Below the pieces are notes generated by a model. That model made no database searches. It saw nothing but the letters and a program-made list of their open reading frames with translations, and was not told where the DNA came from. From the NCBI RefSeq assembly GCF_018130955.1, contig NZ_JAFCJM010000003.1, positions 1 through 64,000 on the forward strand: a stretch of 64,000 bases of DNA. Reading direction: 5' to 3'. The translations under genes and the position numbers were made by a program. Shown piece by piece: positions 15,441-23,246 of the stretch (position 1 is the stretch's first letter; each line of letters opens with the position of its first letter). Source of the DNA: Bradyrhizobium liaoningense (GTDB lineage Bacteria; Pseudomonadota; Alphaproteobacteria; Rhizobiales; Xanthobacteraceae).

Positions 15441-16052
15441 TTACTTGCCCTTGCCCTTGCGCGACCGGGCCGACTTGGAGCGTAGCCGCTCGAGCTGGCC
15501 CTTCGGCATGCTGAGGCATATCTCCCCGACCCATTCGAGCTTCACGCCGACGATCGGCTTGGCGTTGAAGCTGGTCAGATTGACGACCGAGGGGGATTTG
15601 CCCCGCTCGATGGTCTTCAGGTAGCGCTCTCCGGTCTTCAGCCGGACGACGGCCTCCTCGCCGTAGAAGCTCGACAGTGGAAAGCGCTGCTCCTTGTACA
15701 CGACGATCACGTCGCCGCTCTCATATTTGGGCAGCATCGAATCGCCGGTGACCTCGAAGGCGACAGTTTCTTCCATGATCGCAAAGGGAAGGGCGACGTC
15801 GCCGAGCCCCTCGGGGGGCACTTGTTCATAATCCGGCTCGATCACGGCGCCGGCGCCGACCCTGCCCATGATCGGCGCGAGATTCAGCTCAAGGTACTCC
15901 ATGATCGGAATAATTTCCGAAGCTTTCACGAGGCGCTCGCCACCGAGGATCTCGGAGACCGCGCCGGGACGAACGCCCATGGCCGCGGCAAGCCCACCCT
16001 TGCTCTTTCCCGACCTCTTCAGACCCCGTTCGATCATTGTGACGTCAAGCAT
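15441..16052 (-). CDS. LexA-like XRE-family repressor with S24 peptidase domain
   Basis: A 203-residue transcriptional repressor. The N-terminal helix-turn-helix (about residues 8-60) contains GGLAAAMGVRPGAVSEILGG. A probable self-cleavage bond is Ala67-Gly68 (VGAGAV). The C-terminal S24 domain has the catalytic serine in TGDSMLP (Ser105) and a candidate lysine in RYLKTI (Lys146), a spacing close to LexA. GAGGG lies 7-8 nt before the ATG at 16052. Such proteins are CI/LexA-type switches inactivated by RecA filaments. Boxes of the type TTCCGA-N3-TCGGAA flank the gene on both sides, which suggests autoregulation and control of the divergent GcrA-like gene and the downstream 91-aa gene. The C-terminus is a lysine/arginine-rich tail. 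Confidence 0.88.
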   Translation of the reverse strand: MLDVTMIERGLKRSGKSKGGLAAAMGVRPGAVSEILGGERLVKASEIIPIMEYLELNLAPIMGRVGAGAVIEPDYEQVPPEGLGDVALPFAIMEETVAFEVTGDSMLPKYESGDVIVVYKEQRFPLSSFYGEEAVVRLKTGERYLKTIERGKSPSVVNLTSFNAKPIVGVKLEWVGEICLSMPKGQLERLRSKSARSRKGKGK

Positions 16053-16090
16053 GGTGATTCCCTCATTTGGCCATCTTCTGCTCCCTTGTA

Positions 16091-16105
16091 ATCCGAAATT
16101 CGGAA
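16091..16105. promoter_or_regulatory. Operator-like box 3 of the S24 repressor
   Basis: ATCCGAAATTCGGAA contains the perfect dyad TCCGAA-A-TTCGGA (13 bp counting the centre). It lies 39 bp upstream of the repressor start codon. A half-site ATCCGAATT follows at 16131-16139. Confidence 0.55.
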
Positions 16106-16155
16106 ACGATGCAATCGCAATCGTCTGAATATCCGAATTGAACGTTGACTTTTTG

Positions 16156-16170
16156 TTCGGAATATCGGAA
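16156..16170. promoter_or_regulatory. Operator-like box 4 of the S24 repressor
   Basis: TTCGGAATATCGGAA has two CGGA half-sites arranged as in the other boxes but with one arm reversed. It lies between the repressor and the divergent GcrA-like gene. Confidence 0.4.
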
Positions 16171-16225
16171 TGTGAATCTGCGCCCGGACGATTGGTCGGC
16201 GGGCGCGGATCACAGGCAGGCATTC

Positions 16226-16759
16226 ATGGAACCCAGCAACTGGGCGCCGGAGCATTCCGGCGCGCTGCGCGACTTTGTCCTCAAGGGACTTTCATTTTCG
16301 GACATCGCCAGGGAAATTAACAGAACGTTCGGAACGGCTTATACCAGGAGCGCGGTGCTCGGCCGCGCGCGCCGGATGGGGCTGTCGGCGCAACCGCGCG
16401 TGGACAGTCCATCCATCGTTCCATCGCTGGCGACAGCGGCGCAGGACGATTCCGCGGCTTCGCACCAATCGCTCCCGCGCGGGTTGCAACAGCCGCCGAA
16501 GGCGGCCTTCAGGCCGGCCGAACCGGTCAAACTCTGCTGCGTCGGCATCCGCCCGCGCCTGATCTCGCTGCTCGAACTCGAATCGGACGACTGCCGCTAC
16601 CCCTATGGCGGTGACAAGGAAGGCGAGGAAATCACCTTCTGCGGCTATCCAAGGCGCCGGGGCTCGAGCTATTGCGCGCCGCACTTCCGTCTGACCTGGG
16701 GACCCGACACGGCTTCGGAACGTGCCGCAGTGGTGCTGAGGATCGTGGGCGTCGCCTGA
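16226..16759 (+). CDS. GcrA-like cell cycle regulator family protein
   Basis: A 177-residue protein with the GcrA layout. The N-terminal helix-turn-helix contains LSFSDIAREINRTFG and RSAVLGRARRMGLS; a Ser/Ala/Gln-rich linker follows; the C-terminal part has LISLLELESDDCRYPYGG, FCGYPRRRGSSYCAPH, whose cysteines and histidine could bind zinc. GcrA of Caulobacter binds sigma-70 and methylated GANTC promoters. Standard GcrA starts MSWTDERVE; this protein starts differently, so it is probably a paralogue, as often carried by prophages. The ATG at 16226 was preferred to 16145 because the latter overlaps the operator region. Divergent from the S24 repressor. Confidence 0.82.
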   Translation: MEPSNWAPEHSGALRDFVLKGLSFSDIAREINRTFGTAYTRSAVLGRARRMGLSAQPRVDSPSIVPSLATAAQDDSAASHQSLPRGLQQPPKAAFRPAEPVKLCCVGIRPRLISLLELESDDCRYPYGGDKEGEEITFCGYPRRRGSSYCAPHFRLTWGPDTASERAAVVLRIVGVA

Positions 16760-16813
16760 ACCGCGAACTCTTCGATCGCGCTCATCTTTCATTGTTTGCA
16801 AGGAGTAACCGAA

Positions 16814-17374
16814 GTGGCACGCGCCAAGCGTAGCAAGTCATACCGGCTTGCGAGCACCAATGACCGCCGATCACGCGACCTGACGCTCAATGCCGATGTG
16901 GTGATGGTCGAGGTCGATAACCCACTCGCGCTGGAACCGGGGGAGAAGATCGTTGCCTTGCGTGCGATCCGCAACGATCCGCTCGGCCGGTTGCATTCCC
17001 ACCACCAGATCGACGAGGCCCAGTACCGTGGCGGCCGCGCCTTCCAAAGCGATTGGGAGCGGGCGGAGCGCGGGCCGCAGGCGGTCGACCCGACGCGCGA
17101 ATATGTCGACGGAGTGCGTGGCCGAGAGTCCGTTACCGAAAGCCAGCGCCAGGCAGTATTGCGGTTGAACCGGATCAAGCGCGAGCTCGGCACCGACGGT
17201 GCCGCCCTGGTGCACGACGTGCTGATCCTCGGGCTGACCATGGAGGAGATCGGGCAGCGCCGCGCCGTTCGCAGCCAGCGCTGGAACGACTATTTTTCGA
17301 AGCGGCTCCAGGAATGCCTCGACCGGCTGGCGCTGTCTTACGGCTTTGCGACGGACGGATCGATCGAGCGGTAA
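16814..17374 (+). CDS. Hypothetical protein, phage-regulator-like
   Basis: A 186-residue protein. I chose the GTG at 16814, which has AAGGAG 8 nt upstream. The middle contains YRGGRAFQSDWERAERG, followed by an arginine-rich part and a C-terminal helix-turn-helix-like segment (LGLTMEEIGQRRAVRSQR) ending in LALSYGFA. The layout resembles DUF6456-type and phage sigma-like proteins often found beside GcrA paralogues, but I cannot fix the family. It lies 54 nt downstream of the GcrA-like gene on the same strand, suggesting co-transcription and control by the S24 repressor. Confidence 0.75.
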   Translation: MARAKRSKSYRLASTNDRRSRDLTLNADVVMVEVDNPLALEPGEKIVALRAIRNDPLGRLHSHHQIDEAQYRGGRAFQSDWERAERGPQAVDPTREYVDGVRGRESVTESQRQAVLRLNRIKRELGTDGAALVHDVLILGLTMEEIGQRRAVRSQRWNDYFSKRLQECLDRLALSYGFATDGSIER

Positions 17375-17393
17375 CCTCGCGTCGCAAGCGCGG

Positions 17394-17421
17394 TGCGCCA
17401 ACGGCTTGTGCCGTTGGCGCA
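17394..17421. terminator. Long perfect hairpin between convergent genes
   Basis: TGCGCCAACGGC and GCCGTTGGCGCA form a perfect 12-bp stem with a TTGT loop. It sits between the 3' ends of the 16814 and 17434 genes. No U-tract follows on either side, so it may stop or stabilise both transcripts rather than act as a classic intrinsic terminator. Confidence 0.6.
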
Positions 17422-17433
17422 CGGTCCATTGCC

Positions 17434-17793
17434 TTATGGATGCGGCACAATCTGATACGGCGTCGTGTAAGGCTCGACGCGGAGCGAGGAATTGGCGAGC
17501 AGGCCAATCTTGGCGGTGGGCGCCTGCTGCATTTCGCCGTTCGGGCCGCGGTGGACGTTGTACTGCCACACGGTCAGGTCGCCCTTCTGCGCGAGCGCAT
17601 GGGCGACGGCGCTTGCATCGTTACCGCCGAGCGCCTTGAGCTCCTCCGGGCTGAGGCCGACGATGATCTCGTCCTTGACGGTAATGATCTTGAACAGGTT
17701 CATCTTGGTCTCCTGCGCCCATGCGCCGTGTGTGGTAGCGAAAGTGAGAAGCGCGAAAGCGGCGCCCTTGATGAGATCGCTGCGAGAAAGCAT
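17434..17793 (-). CDS. Secreted hypothetical protein
   Basis: A 119-residue protein with an N-terminal signal peptide (LIKGAAFALLTFATTHGAWA) and a predicted periplasmic body containing FKIITVKDEIIVGLSPEEL and a C-terminal segment LLANSSLRVEPYTTPYQIV. GGGAAG lies upstream of the ATG at 17793; the longer open frame upstream has no good start. No cysteine in the mature part. Family not recognised. It is convergent with the phage-regulator-like gene. Confidence 0.75.
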   Translation of the reverse strand: MLSRSDLIKGAAFALLTFATTHGAWAQETKMNLFKIITVKDEIIVGLSPEELKALGGNDASAVAHALAQKGDLTVWQYNVHRGPNGEMQQAPTAKIGLLANSSLRVEPYTTPYQIVPHP

Positions 17794-18000
17794 ACCGACT
17801 TCCCTTGGTGCTGACGCGCGCCCGAATCGTGAGGAGGTATCAGCCATGGCGCCCGTTTGATCTGCGTGGCCGTATCGCATGGGCTTTGGTCGCTCATTCC
17901 TGAACGGCGGTTCATGTGGCTGTAGAAATTTGATGGGATCCGATGAACCCCGGCGCGCGCCGCGGCGTCCAAGCGCTGCAAACCAATTGAGGACATTTTC

Positions 18001-18466
18001 GTGAAGCTGGCAGCTCTTGTTTTCCTTGTGGCATCGCTTGTGGCGACATGTGCGGCACGTGCCGGCGATCCTTCTTACGTCGGCGGCTGGAAGATCACAT
18101 CCGCAGTCGCGGCGCCGTGGGCCGATCCGCAGCGAAAGCCTGACGATACAGAGCGTGCGCGCCTGCTGGGCAAGATTGTTGTCTTCAAGGCAAAGGAGAT
18201 CTCAGGTCCGCGTCCCTTTTCCTGCCCTCGACCCGCAATACAAGATGACGGACTATGGCCCTGACATGATCTTCCAGGGGGCGCTGGACGAGATGCAGCG
18301 CGCCGACAAGAAGGCGGAGCCGAAGGCGCTTGCCGCCTCGCTCGGCTTTGCGAGCGACAAGACCAAGACCCTTGAGACCGGTTGTGAAATCGACTTCCAC
18401 TTCGTTGACAGGACCACTGCCGAGGTCGGCCTCAATAACACGGTCTACACGCTAAAGAAGCAATAG
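18001..18466 (+). pseudogene. Secreted hypothetical protein gene broken by a 1-nt frameshift
   Basis: The GTG at 18001 follows TGAGGA at good spacing and begins a signal peptide (LVFLVASLVATCAARA) and a coherent frame, SYVGGWKITSAVAAPWADP, up to GPRPFSC. There the sense moves to the next frame, which continues DPQYKMTDYGPDMIFQGAL and ends VGLNNTVYTLKKQ at 18466. Removing one C from the CCC run at 18225-18227 joins both into one protein of about 154 residues. Read as it stands, the first frame stops at 18264 after 87 residues. This is either a recent pseudogene or a sequencing error. Function of the intact protein is unknown; a periplasmic role is inferred from the signal peptide. Confidence 0.75.
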
Positions 18467-18470
18467 GGGC

Positions 18471-18689
18471 TCAGGGCCGATCCGGGTACACGGGTTCGCG
18501 ATGTACCTCCGTGCCGGACTCGTCCAGCACGGTAATGATCAACCGCGGGTCCTGAATGCTGCGCTCGTTGCGAAGCCGCTGCGCCAGATCCTTGCTGTGC
18601 GCGATCGCCGCGCCCGGGGTAGCAAACTCCAGCCCTCGGCGATCACGGACCGGAACACCATCCTTCAAATCGAAATAGTATGTTCGCAT
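18471..18689 (-). CDS. Small DUF6894-like protein
   Basis: A 72-residue protein starting MRTYYFDLKDGVPVRDRRG, with LEFATPGAAIAHSKDLAQRL in the middle and DESGTEVHREPV at the end. This N-terminal YYFDL-DG-D-GLEF pattern is that of the small DUF6894 family, numerous in Bradyrhizobium and of unknown function. The Met at 18689 was preferred to 18761 because it begins the conserved pattern. Convergent with the frameshifted gene. Confidence 0.8.
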   Translation of the reverse strand: MRTYYFDLKDGVPVRDRRGLEFATPGAAIAHSKDLAQRLRNERSIQDPRLIITVLDESGTEVHREPVYPDRP

Positions 18690-19069
18690 CACATCCGGCG
18701 CTTCCATGGACACATGTGGAAACAAAACAGGCGCATGTCTCAGCGCATTGAGGCTGATCAAGACGGGATTGCGTCAACAGATCGCACGTGTCTTGCCGCC
18801 GTCGGACGTCGACGCCATAGTGTGTCCATCCGGAATTGCCGAGGTGCGATGCCCGTTGAGCAACCCTCGGTTACCGGTTTAACTTGCCTGAGGAGTTGTT
18901 CCTTGGCATAATTGCAACCTGGTCGGGTCGGCAGTATGAAGCCAGGGTATGCCGGTCGGTGTGTTGGCCCTGTGGTCCGCCCGAGCTGAAGCGCCGCGTC
19001 CCTGACGTCGGCATTCGAGCATGATTCACATGTTCGCTATCCAGAGCCGTTCCTTGCGATAGGTGCAGG
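18690..19069. other. Intergenic stretch without recognised gene
   Basis: About 380 bp between two divergent small genes. Short open frames exist but none has a ribosome site, protein-like composition or recognisable similarity. It presumably contains the promoters of the flanking genes; I could not identify them. Confidence 0.35.
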
Positions 19070-19255
19070 ATGAAGAACCTTGGTTTCGCCACTGAAATGC
19101 ACCTGAAACTGGGTGCGCCTTCGAGCCAGAGCATTGAGAGCCTGCGGCTTCTGCGAGCCTTCATGAAGCTGGAGAGGCAGCAGCGTTTCGAAATCATCAA
19201 GCTGGTGGAAGACCTCGCCACCGACGAAACCATTTCCGAGCATCCCCTGTCCTGA
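19070..19255 (+). CDS. Small hypothetical protein
   Basis: A 61-residue protein, probably mostly helical: a hydrophilic N-terminus, then SLRLLRAFMKLERQQRFEIIKLVEDLA, here shortened to its key pattern LRAFMKLERQQRFEII. An AGGTG lies 6-7 nt upstream of the ATG at 19070. The pattern of a short helix rich in Leu, Arg and Glu, similar to small regulatory or antitoxin-like proteins, does not allow assignment. No membrane segment. Confidence 0.6.
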   Translation: MKNLGFATEMHLKLGAPSSQSIESLRLLRAFMKLERQQRFEIIKLVEDLATDETISEHPLS

Positions 19256-19401
19256 TCCGAGCGCCTTTTGGGCCGCCTGACGCGACCCGGGAGATTGAGC
19301 CAGGCCCTATCCGGCCCTTGACCGGGCTCGGGTTCGGCTGTGCCGCTAGGACGCCACCCGGCAAATGTGATATCCAGTCACGGACAAGGGAGGACGGCGA
19401 C

Positions 19402-19743
19402 ATGATCGAACCCAAGCTCGAAGTTCCGGCCGAATTGCGCGATCTGGCCGAAAAGACCATCGACCAGGCGGAAAAGGCCTTCGGCATGTTCTTCGAAGCT
19501 GCCACCAAGTCGATGTCATCGGTGCCCGGGACCGGAACGGAGGTCTCGAAGCAGGCGCTGGCGTTTACCGAGCAGAACATGAAGTCGGCGTTCGAGCACG
19601 CGCGCAAACTCGTTCACGCCACGGACCTTCAGGAGGCCATGCGCATCCAGTCCGATTTCCTGCGCAGCCAGTTCACGAGTGCCGGCGAGCACATGCGCCA
19701 GATGACCGGCAGCCTGATGCAGGGCGGCAAGGGGAAGGGCTAA
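19402..19743 (+). CDS. Phasin family protein
   Basis: A 113-residue, mostly helical phasin (phasin_2 type), which coats polyhydroxyalkanoate granules in the cytoplasm. The N-terminus IEPKLEVPAELRDLAEKTI and the pattern ALAFTEQNMKSAFEHARKLV followed by DLQEAMRIQSDFLRSQF are typical. GGGAGG lies upstream of the ATG at 19402. The C-terminus ends in a Gly/Lys tail. Length is at the short end of the family. It is monocistronic and convergent with the cytochrome gene. Assignment is good from the Q-x2-F-L-R-x-Q-F pattern. Confidence 0.88.
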   Translation: MIEPKLEVPAELRDLAEKTIDQAEKAFGMFFEAATKSMSSVPGTGTEVSKQALAFTEQNMKSAFEHARKLVHATDLQEAMRIQSDFLRSQFTSAGEHMRQMTGSLMQGGKGKG

Positions 19744-19761
19744 CGCCGCGGACGCAATGAT

Positions 19762-20079
19762 CTAGCGCAGGGCGCCGATATAGGCCGCGATGTCGGCGGC
19801 TTCGTTCCGGCTCAGCGGGAAGTTCGGCATCTTCGGATGCGGATCGAGCAGGAAGAAGGCGAGCTTCTCCGGATTGAAGTCCGGCTTGCGTGCGATAGCG
19901 ACGAAGGTCGGGACGTCCGCGCTCGCCTGCTTCTGCTCGCTCGTCACCGCGTGGCAGCTCGCGCACCAGCGCTTCGCGAGATCGGCGCCATGATCGGGAT
20001 CGGCGGCAAGCGCTGCTGATCCGTACGCGCTCGCAGCCACGGCCAGCAAGAGCGGAAAACGTCTCAAACTCGCGTGCAT
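19762..20079 (-). CDS. Periplasmic c-type cytochrome
   Basis: A 105-residue class I cytochrome c. A signal peptide (PLLLAVAASAYGSAALA) is followed by the haem attachment site CASCH and the axial methionine in HPKMPNF. The C-terminal helix NEAADIAAYIGAL is typical of mono-haem cytochromes that shuttle electrons in the periplasm. The Met at 20079 was chosen because it begins the signal peptide; the open frame runs far upstream without a start. No oxidase or dehydrogenase gene is adjacent, so the partner is unknown. Confidence 0.9.
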   Translation of the reverse strand: MHASLRRFPLLLAVAASAYGSAALAADPDHGADLAKRWCASCHAVTSEQKQASADVPTFVAIARKPDFNPEKLAFFLLDPHPKMPNFPLSRNEAADIAAYIGALR

Positions 20080-20343
20080 GCTTGTTCCTGGCCGATGGTT
20101 TTGTGGACCGGCATCCTCACCCACAACACGATCCCGGGAATTGCGACAGGTCGATGCGGGTGACGATCGCGCGGACAAGCCGCCGGGCAGAGCGATAGAG
20201 GCGGCGGACGAATCGAGGCGTCCGCGCGACGGGTAGCTCCAGGCTTTCGGCATAGTGCGACATCGGACACTCCGGCGCCTCCATGGAGCCTCTTGTCGCG
20301 CAAACGGGCCGGCGGCGCCTTGATCTGCCGCAAAGCGGTCCCG

Positions 20344-21174
20344 CTAGTAGTCGGCGGGATTCATGATCATCGGGCTGGTCGTATCGGCGGGCGCCAGCGC
20401 GCTGCTGGCGCTCGAGCGCAGGAATTGATCGAGCGTCGCCTGGATCTTCTCCTTGACCGAGTTGGGTCCGCGATCGCTCATCTCCGTGTGCTGGGCGCCG
20501 GTATGGACGATGTCGATACCGCGCGACTTGGCCTGCTCCGCCGTCGGCAGTACGCCGGGGTCCGTGGTGAAGTTCGGATCCTTCGAGCGGAACGACAGGA
20601 TTTTCAGGTTATCCCTGACCACGAACGGGACGCGCAAATTGTCGAGCGTGATGACTTTGGACACCAGCTCCGGATGCTGCTTGGCCACATACATGGAGAC
20701 GTCGCCGCCGTTGGAATGGCCGACCAGCGTAATGTGGTCGAAATCGGCGTTGTCCTGCAACTTCCTCAATTGACCGAGCACGAAGAGGATGTTCGCCTCG
20801 CAGCGCATGTAGACCGCCTGCCGGCCGACATAGGGTTGGCCGACAACCGTCATCAGCGGGGGGTCGCTCGGCAAGTCCTGCTGGATGCTGGCGACGAGAT
20901 AGCCGCGCGCGGCGAGCGCGTTCGCGAGAAATGAATACTCGGTGTTCCTGACGGTATTGCCGTTGCTGATGACGGCGAGCGGAAGCTTCCAGAGGCCAAG
21001 ATTGGCCTTGACCTCGTAGTCCCGGCGAACCGCGACATCGACCGAGATCGGCCGCTGGCGCGAGGCGTCGAGGTAGTTCAACGTCTCGTGACGGATGGCG
21101 AACTTGCTCACGACGACGTACTCGCTGACGGCGAGTACGCAGAGGAAGGCCAGAATTGCAAATGCCCTTTTCAT
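20344..21174 (-). CDS. Exported or membrane-anchored alpha/beta hydrolase
   Basis: A 276-residue serine hydrolase. The N-terminus is a signal or anchor sequence (AFAILAFLCVLAVSEYVVV). The nucleophile elbow is VGHSNGGD with the catalytic serine; a candidate acid lies in RSKDPNF and the histidine in HTGAQHTEM. The fold pattern and the oxyanion-side motif VISNGNTVRN suggest a lipase or esterase acting in the periplasm or at the cell surface. The ATG at 21174 is preceded by a GGGTGG; a GTG nine bases earlier is equally possible. Substrate unknown. Confidence 0.82.
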   Translation of the reverse strand: MKRAFAILAFLCVLAVSEYVVVSKFAIRHETLNYLDASRQRPISVDVAVRRDYEVKANLGLWKLPLAVISNGNTVRNTEYSFLANALAARGYLVASIQQDLPSDPPLMTVVGQPYVGRQAVYMRCEANILFVLGQLRKLQDNADFDHITLVGHSNGGDVSMYVAKQHPELVSKVITLDNLRVPFVVRDNLKILSFRSKDPNFTTDPGVLPTAEQAKSRGIDIVHTGAQHTEMSDRGPNSVKEKIQATLDQFLRSSASSALAPADTTSPMIMNPADY

Positions 21175-21318
21175 CGTTTCCACCCGATCACGTTCCCCTG
21201 AACATGGTGATAGGGAACTCGCGGATCGAGCAATCGTGAGCAGAAGTCTGGATTAAATTTAGGCAAGCATGCCGCAACTGCGCCGCACACGTGAAGGCTT
21301 GCAGTGCGAAAGGCCGTC

Positions 21319-23115
21319 CTAGAGGCAGTGCCCCTTGCCGCGTTCCGGGTAAAGCCGCAATGCGCTCGACAGCGTGAACAGGAAGCGTGGATTGCGCCGT
21401 TCATTGTCGGGCGCGCGATAGCTAAGCGGGAAGGCGACGCCGAAATCAGCCTGCAGATCGTCCCGCAGGAAGAGACGCACGCCGGCGCCGGCGGATGTCA
21501 GCGACAGGCCGTCGGTCAGGCGGTAGCCATCGTTCCAGACCGCACCGGCATCTGCAAAGCCGTAAAACTGATAGCCGCTCCAATAGCGGAAACTGAGCTT
21601 ATGGTCGAAGCGAAGCTCGAACGAGCCGGCGAGTCCGTTGTCACCACTGATCTCCGCTGCGCCGTAGCCGCGTCCGAAGGCTGCTCCGCCGAGGTAGAAC
21701 TGCTGCGACGTAAACAGTGGTCGGGAAGCGGTCTGGCCGGCGCCGGACAGCTTGATCGACCAGGCGTCGGTGAGAGTCTGGTAACGCGTGAACCAGAAGT
21801 TCAGCACCGAGAAGTTCGACGACGCGCCGTCGCGGGACAGGAGGTCGTCGTAAAAATGCGAGGCGCCGAAAATGTCGAGCCCCTGGCGGTAGCCCAACGT
21901 CAGATAATTGGTGCCGCCGAACCTGTCCTGCAGCCGGTAGTCGGAGGTCAGGCTCGCGGTCCGGATATGGTCGTTGTAGTACGGGCCGAATGCATCGTGT
22001 TCCGACACGTTGCTGAAGCCGAGCGCCGCTGTCAGCGTCAGCGACGACAACTGCGATTGCAGGGGCGCGACACTTGCGCGAAGCTCGATTGCTTCCGTCT
22101 TGGTGACGTCGTTGTCGAGCCGACGCGCGTCACCCGGCCGGACTTCGCTATACAGCGCCGACATGCCCAGGCGCACGCCATCCACGCCGACCGGAACGTC
22201 ATAGGACAGCCGGCCGAAACCGAGCTCGCGCGGATCATTCGCGATGGTCGACAGGTTCACTGCCAGCGTGTCACCGGGTGCGAGGTAGGAGTTGAATGCC
22301 GCGGTGGCATAGGTCTGCCATGGCCCGACCGATGACGAACCGAGATTGTCGATCCCGAACGAGGTGAAGATGTGCCAGGTCTTGACGACGACGATCAGGC
22401 GGAAGCGTCCGGTCGGACCGCCAAGCTCCTCGATCGCTGTGTCCAGGATTCGAACGCCCGGCCGGGCGTTGATCAGGAAAAGCTGTCGCTCGAGCGTGGT
22501 CAATCGTGACGGATGCTCCGACAGAACCGGGCCGAGCATCGGCCTGATGCCAAACTGCTCGGCGCCGTCTCCCCTGAGTTGGGCTTCGACGATGCTTCCT
22601 TCGACGACCTGGATGCGAACGCGGCCCTTCTCGATGTCCTGCGGCGGAACGATCGCCCGGCTGAGATGGAAGCCGTTCATGCGATAGATATCGCCGATCG
22701 CGCCCGCGATCGCGGCGAGATCGGCCTGCGAGACCTTTTTGCCGAGATAGGGCTGGTAGGCTGCTGCGAGGCGGTCTCGGGGGACCGCATGGGTGCCGCT
22801 GATCGTGACGCCCTGCAGGACGAATTGCGGTCTGGTGTCGCCGCCCAGATCGGGCCTACCAGGCATCGGTAGTCTTACGGAGGGACGAGCGCCCGATTCC
22901 TGATCGGACTGTGTCTCGAAATATTTCTCGGTCTGCCGCGGGTCGAAGCCGGGGTTATTCGCCTGTTGCGCGAGTGTTTGCGGAATTCCCGGGATCGTCG
23001 ATACAAGGGCGGCAAGAGCGGTAACACGGAACCTCCAGCGTATCCTAGCGTCGGATCGACCTCCGTAGTTCGACGGAGGGAGCCTCCGGGTCCGATAAAG
23101 AATTGTTAGCCGCAT
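21319..23115 (-). CDS. TpsB (ShlB/FhaC/HecB-type) outer-membrane transporter
   Basis: A 598-residue two-partner-secretion translocator. A long N-terminal leader ends near TLAQQ, followed by a linker and POTRA domains (about residues 97-175, including FVLQGVTISGTHAVP and RIQVVEGSI), then a 16-strand beta-barrel. The conserved barrel motif GRGYGAAEISGDNGLAGS (the VRGY region of Omp85/TpsB proteins) is present around residue 460. TpsB proteins export a TpsA exoprotein, but no TpsA is in the window. It is divergent from a FecR-domain secreted protein. The barrel ends ALRLY followed by about nine extra residues instead of a terminal aromatic. The start lacks a strong ribosome site. Confidence 0.88.
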   Translation of the reverse strand: MRLTILYRTRRLPPSNYGGRSDARIRWRFRVTALAALVSTIPGIPQTLAQQANNPGFDPRQTEKYFETQSDQESGARPSVRLPMPGRPDLGGDTRPQFVLQGVTISGTHAVPRDRLAAAYQPYLGKKVSQADLAAIAGAIGDIYRMNGFHLSRAIVPPQDIEKGRVRIQVVEGSIVEAQLRGDGAEQFGIRPMLGPVLSEHPSRLTTLERQLFLINARPGVRILDTAIEELGGPTGRFRLIVVVKTWHIFTSFGIDNLGSSSVGPWQTYATAAFNSYLAPGDTLAVNLSTIANDPRELGFGRLSYDVPVGVDGVRLGMSALYSEVRPGDARRLDNDVTKTEAIELRASVAPLQSQLSSLTLTAALGFSNVSEHDAFGPYYNDHIRTASLTSDYRLQDRFGGTNYLTLGYRQGLDIFGASHFYDDLLSRDGASSNFSVLNFWFTRYQTLTDAWSIKLSGAGQTASRPLFTSQQFYLGGAAFGRGYGAAEISGDNGLAGSFELRFDHKLSFRYWSGYQFYGFADAGAVWNDGYRLTDGLSLTSAGAGVRLFLRDDLQADFGVAFPLSYRAPDNERRNPRFLFTLSSALRLYPERGKGHCL

Positions 23116-23246
23116 GATTTTTCATAGTTTTTTATGGTCAATGATCCGTTAATGCGGCCGTCCACCCTGCCGGGGTTCCAGCTAATTCTATCTTGAAACA
23201 TTTCCGGTAAGCCTCACTGCCAGATGCAAGCGGTCTGAGGATCATC
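23116..23246. promoter_or_regulatory. AT-rich divergent promoter region
   Basis: This short region between the TpsB and FecR-domain genes is clearly AT-richer than its surroundings (for example TTTTTCATAGTTTTTTATGG) and must carry both promoters. No specific operator was recognised. Confidence 0.45.

Noticed and set aside
15441..17374. A complete prophage or gene transfer agent
   Set aside because: Only regulator-type genes are present; no integrase, terminase, capsid or tail genes are found.
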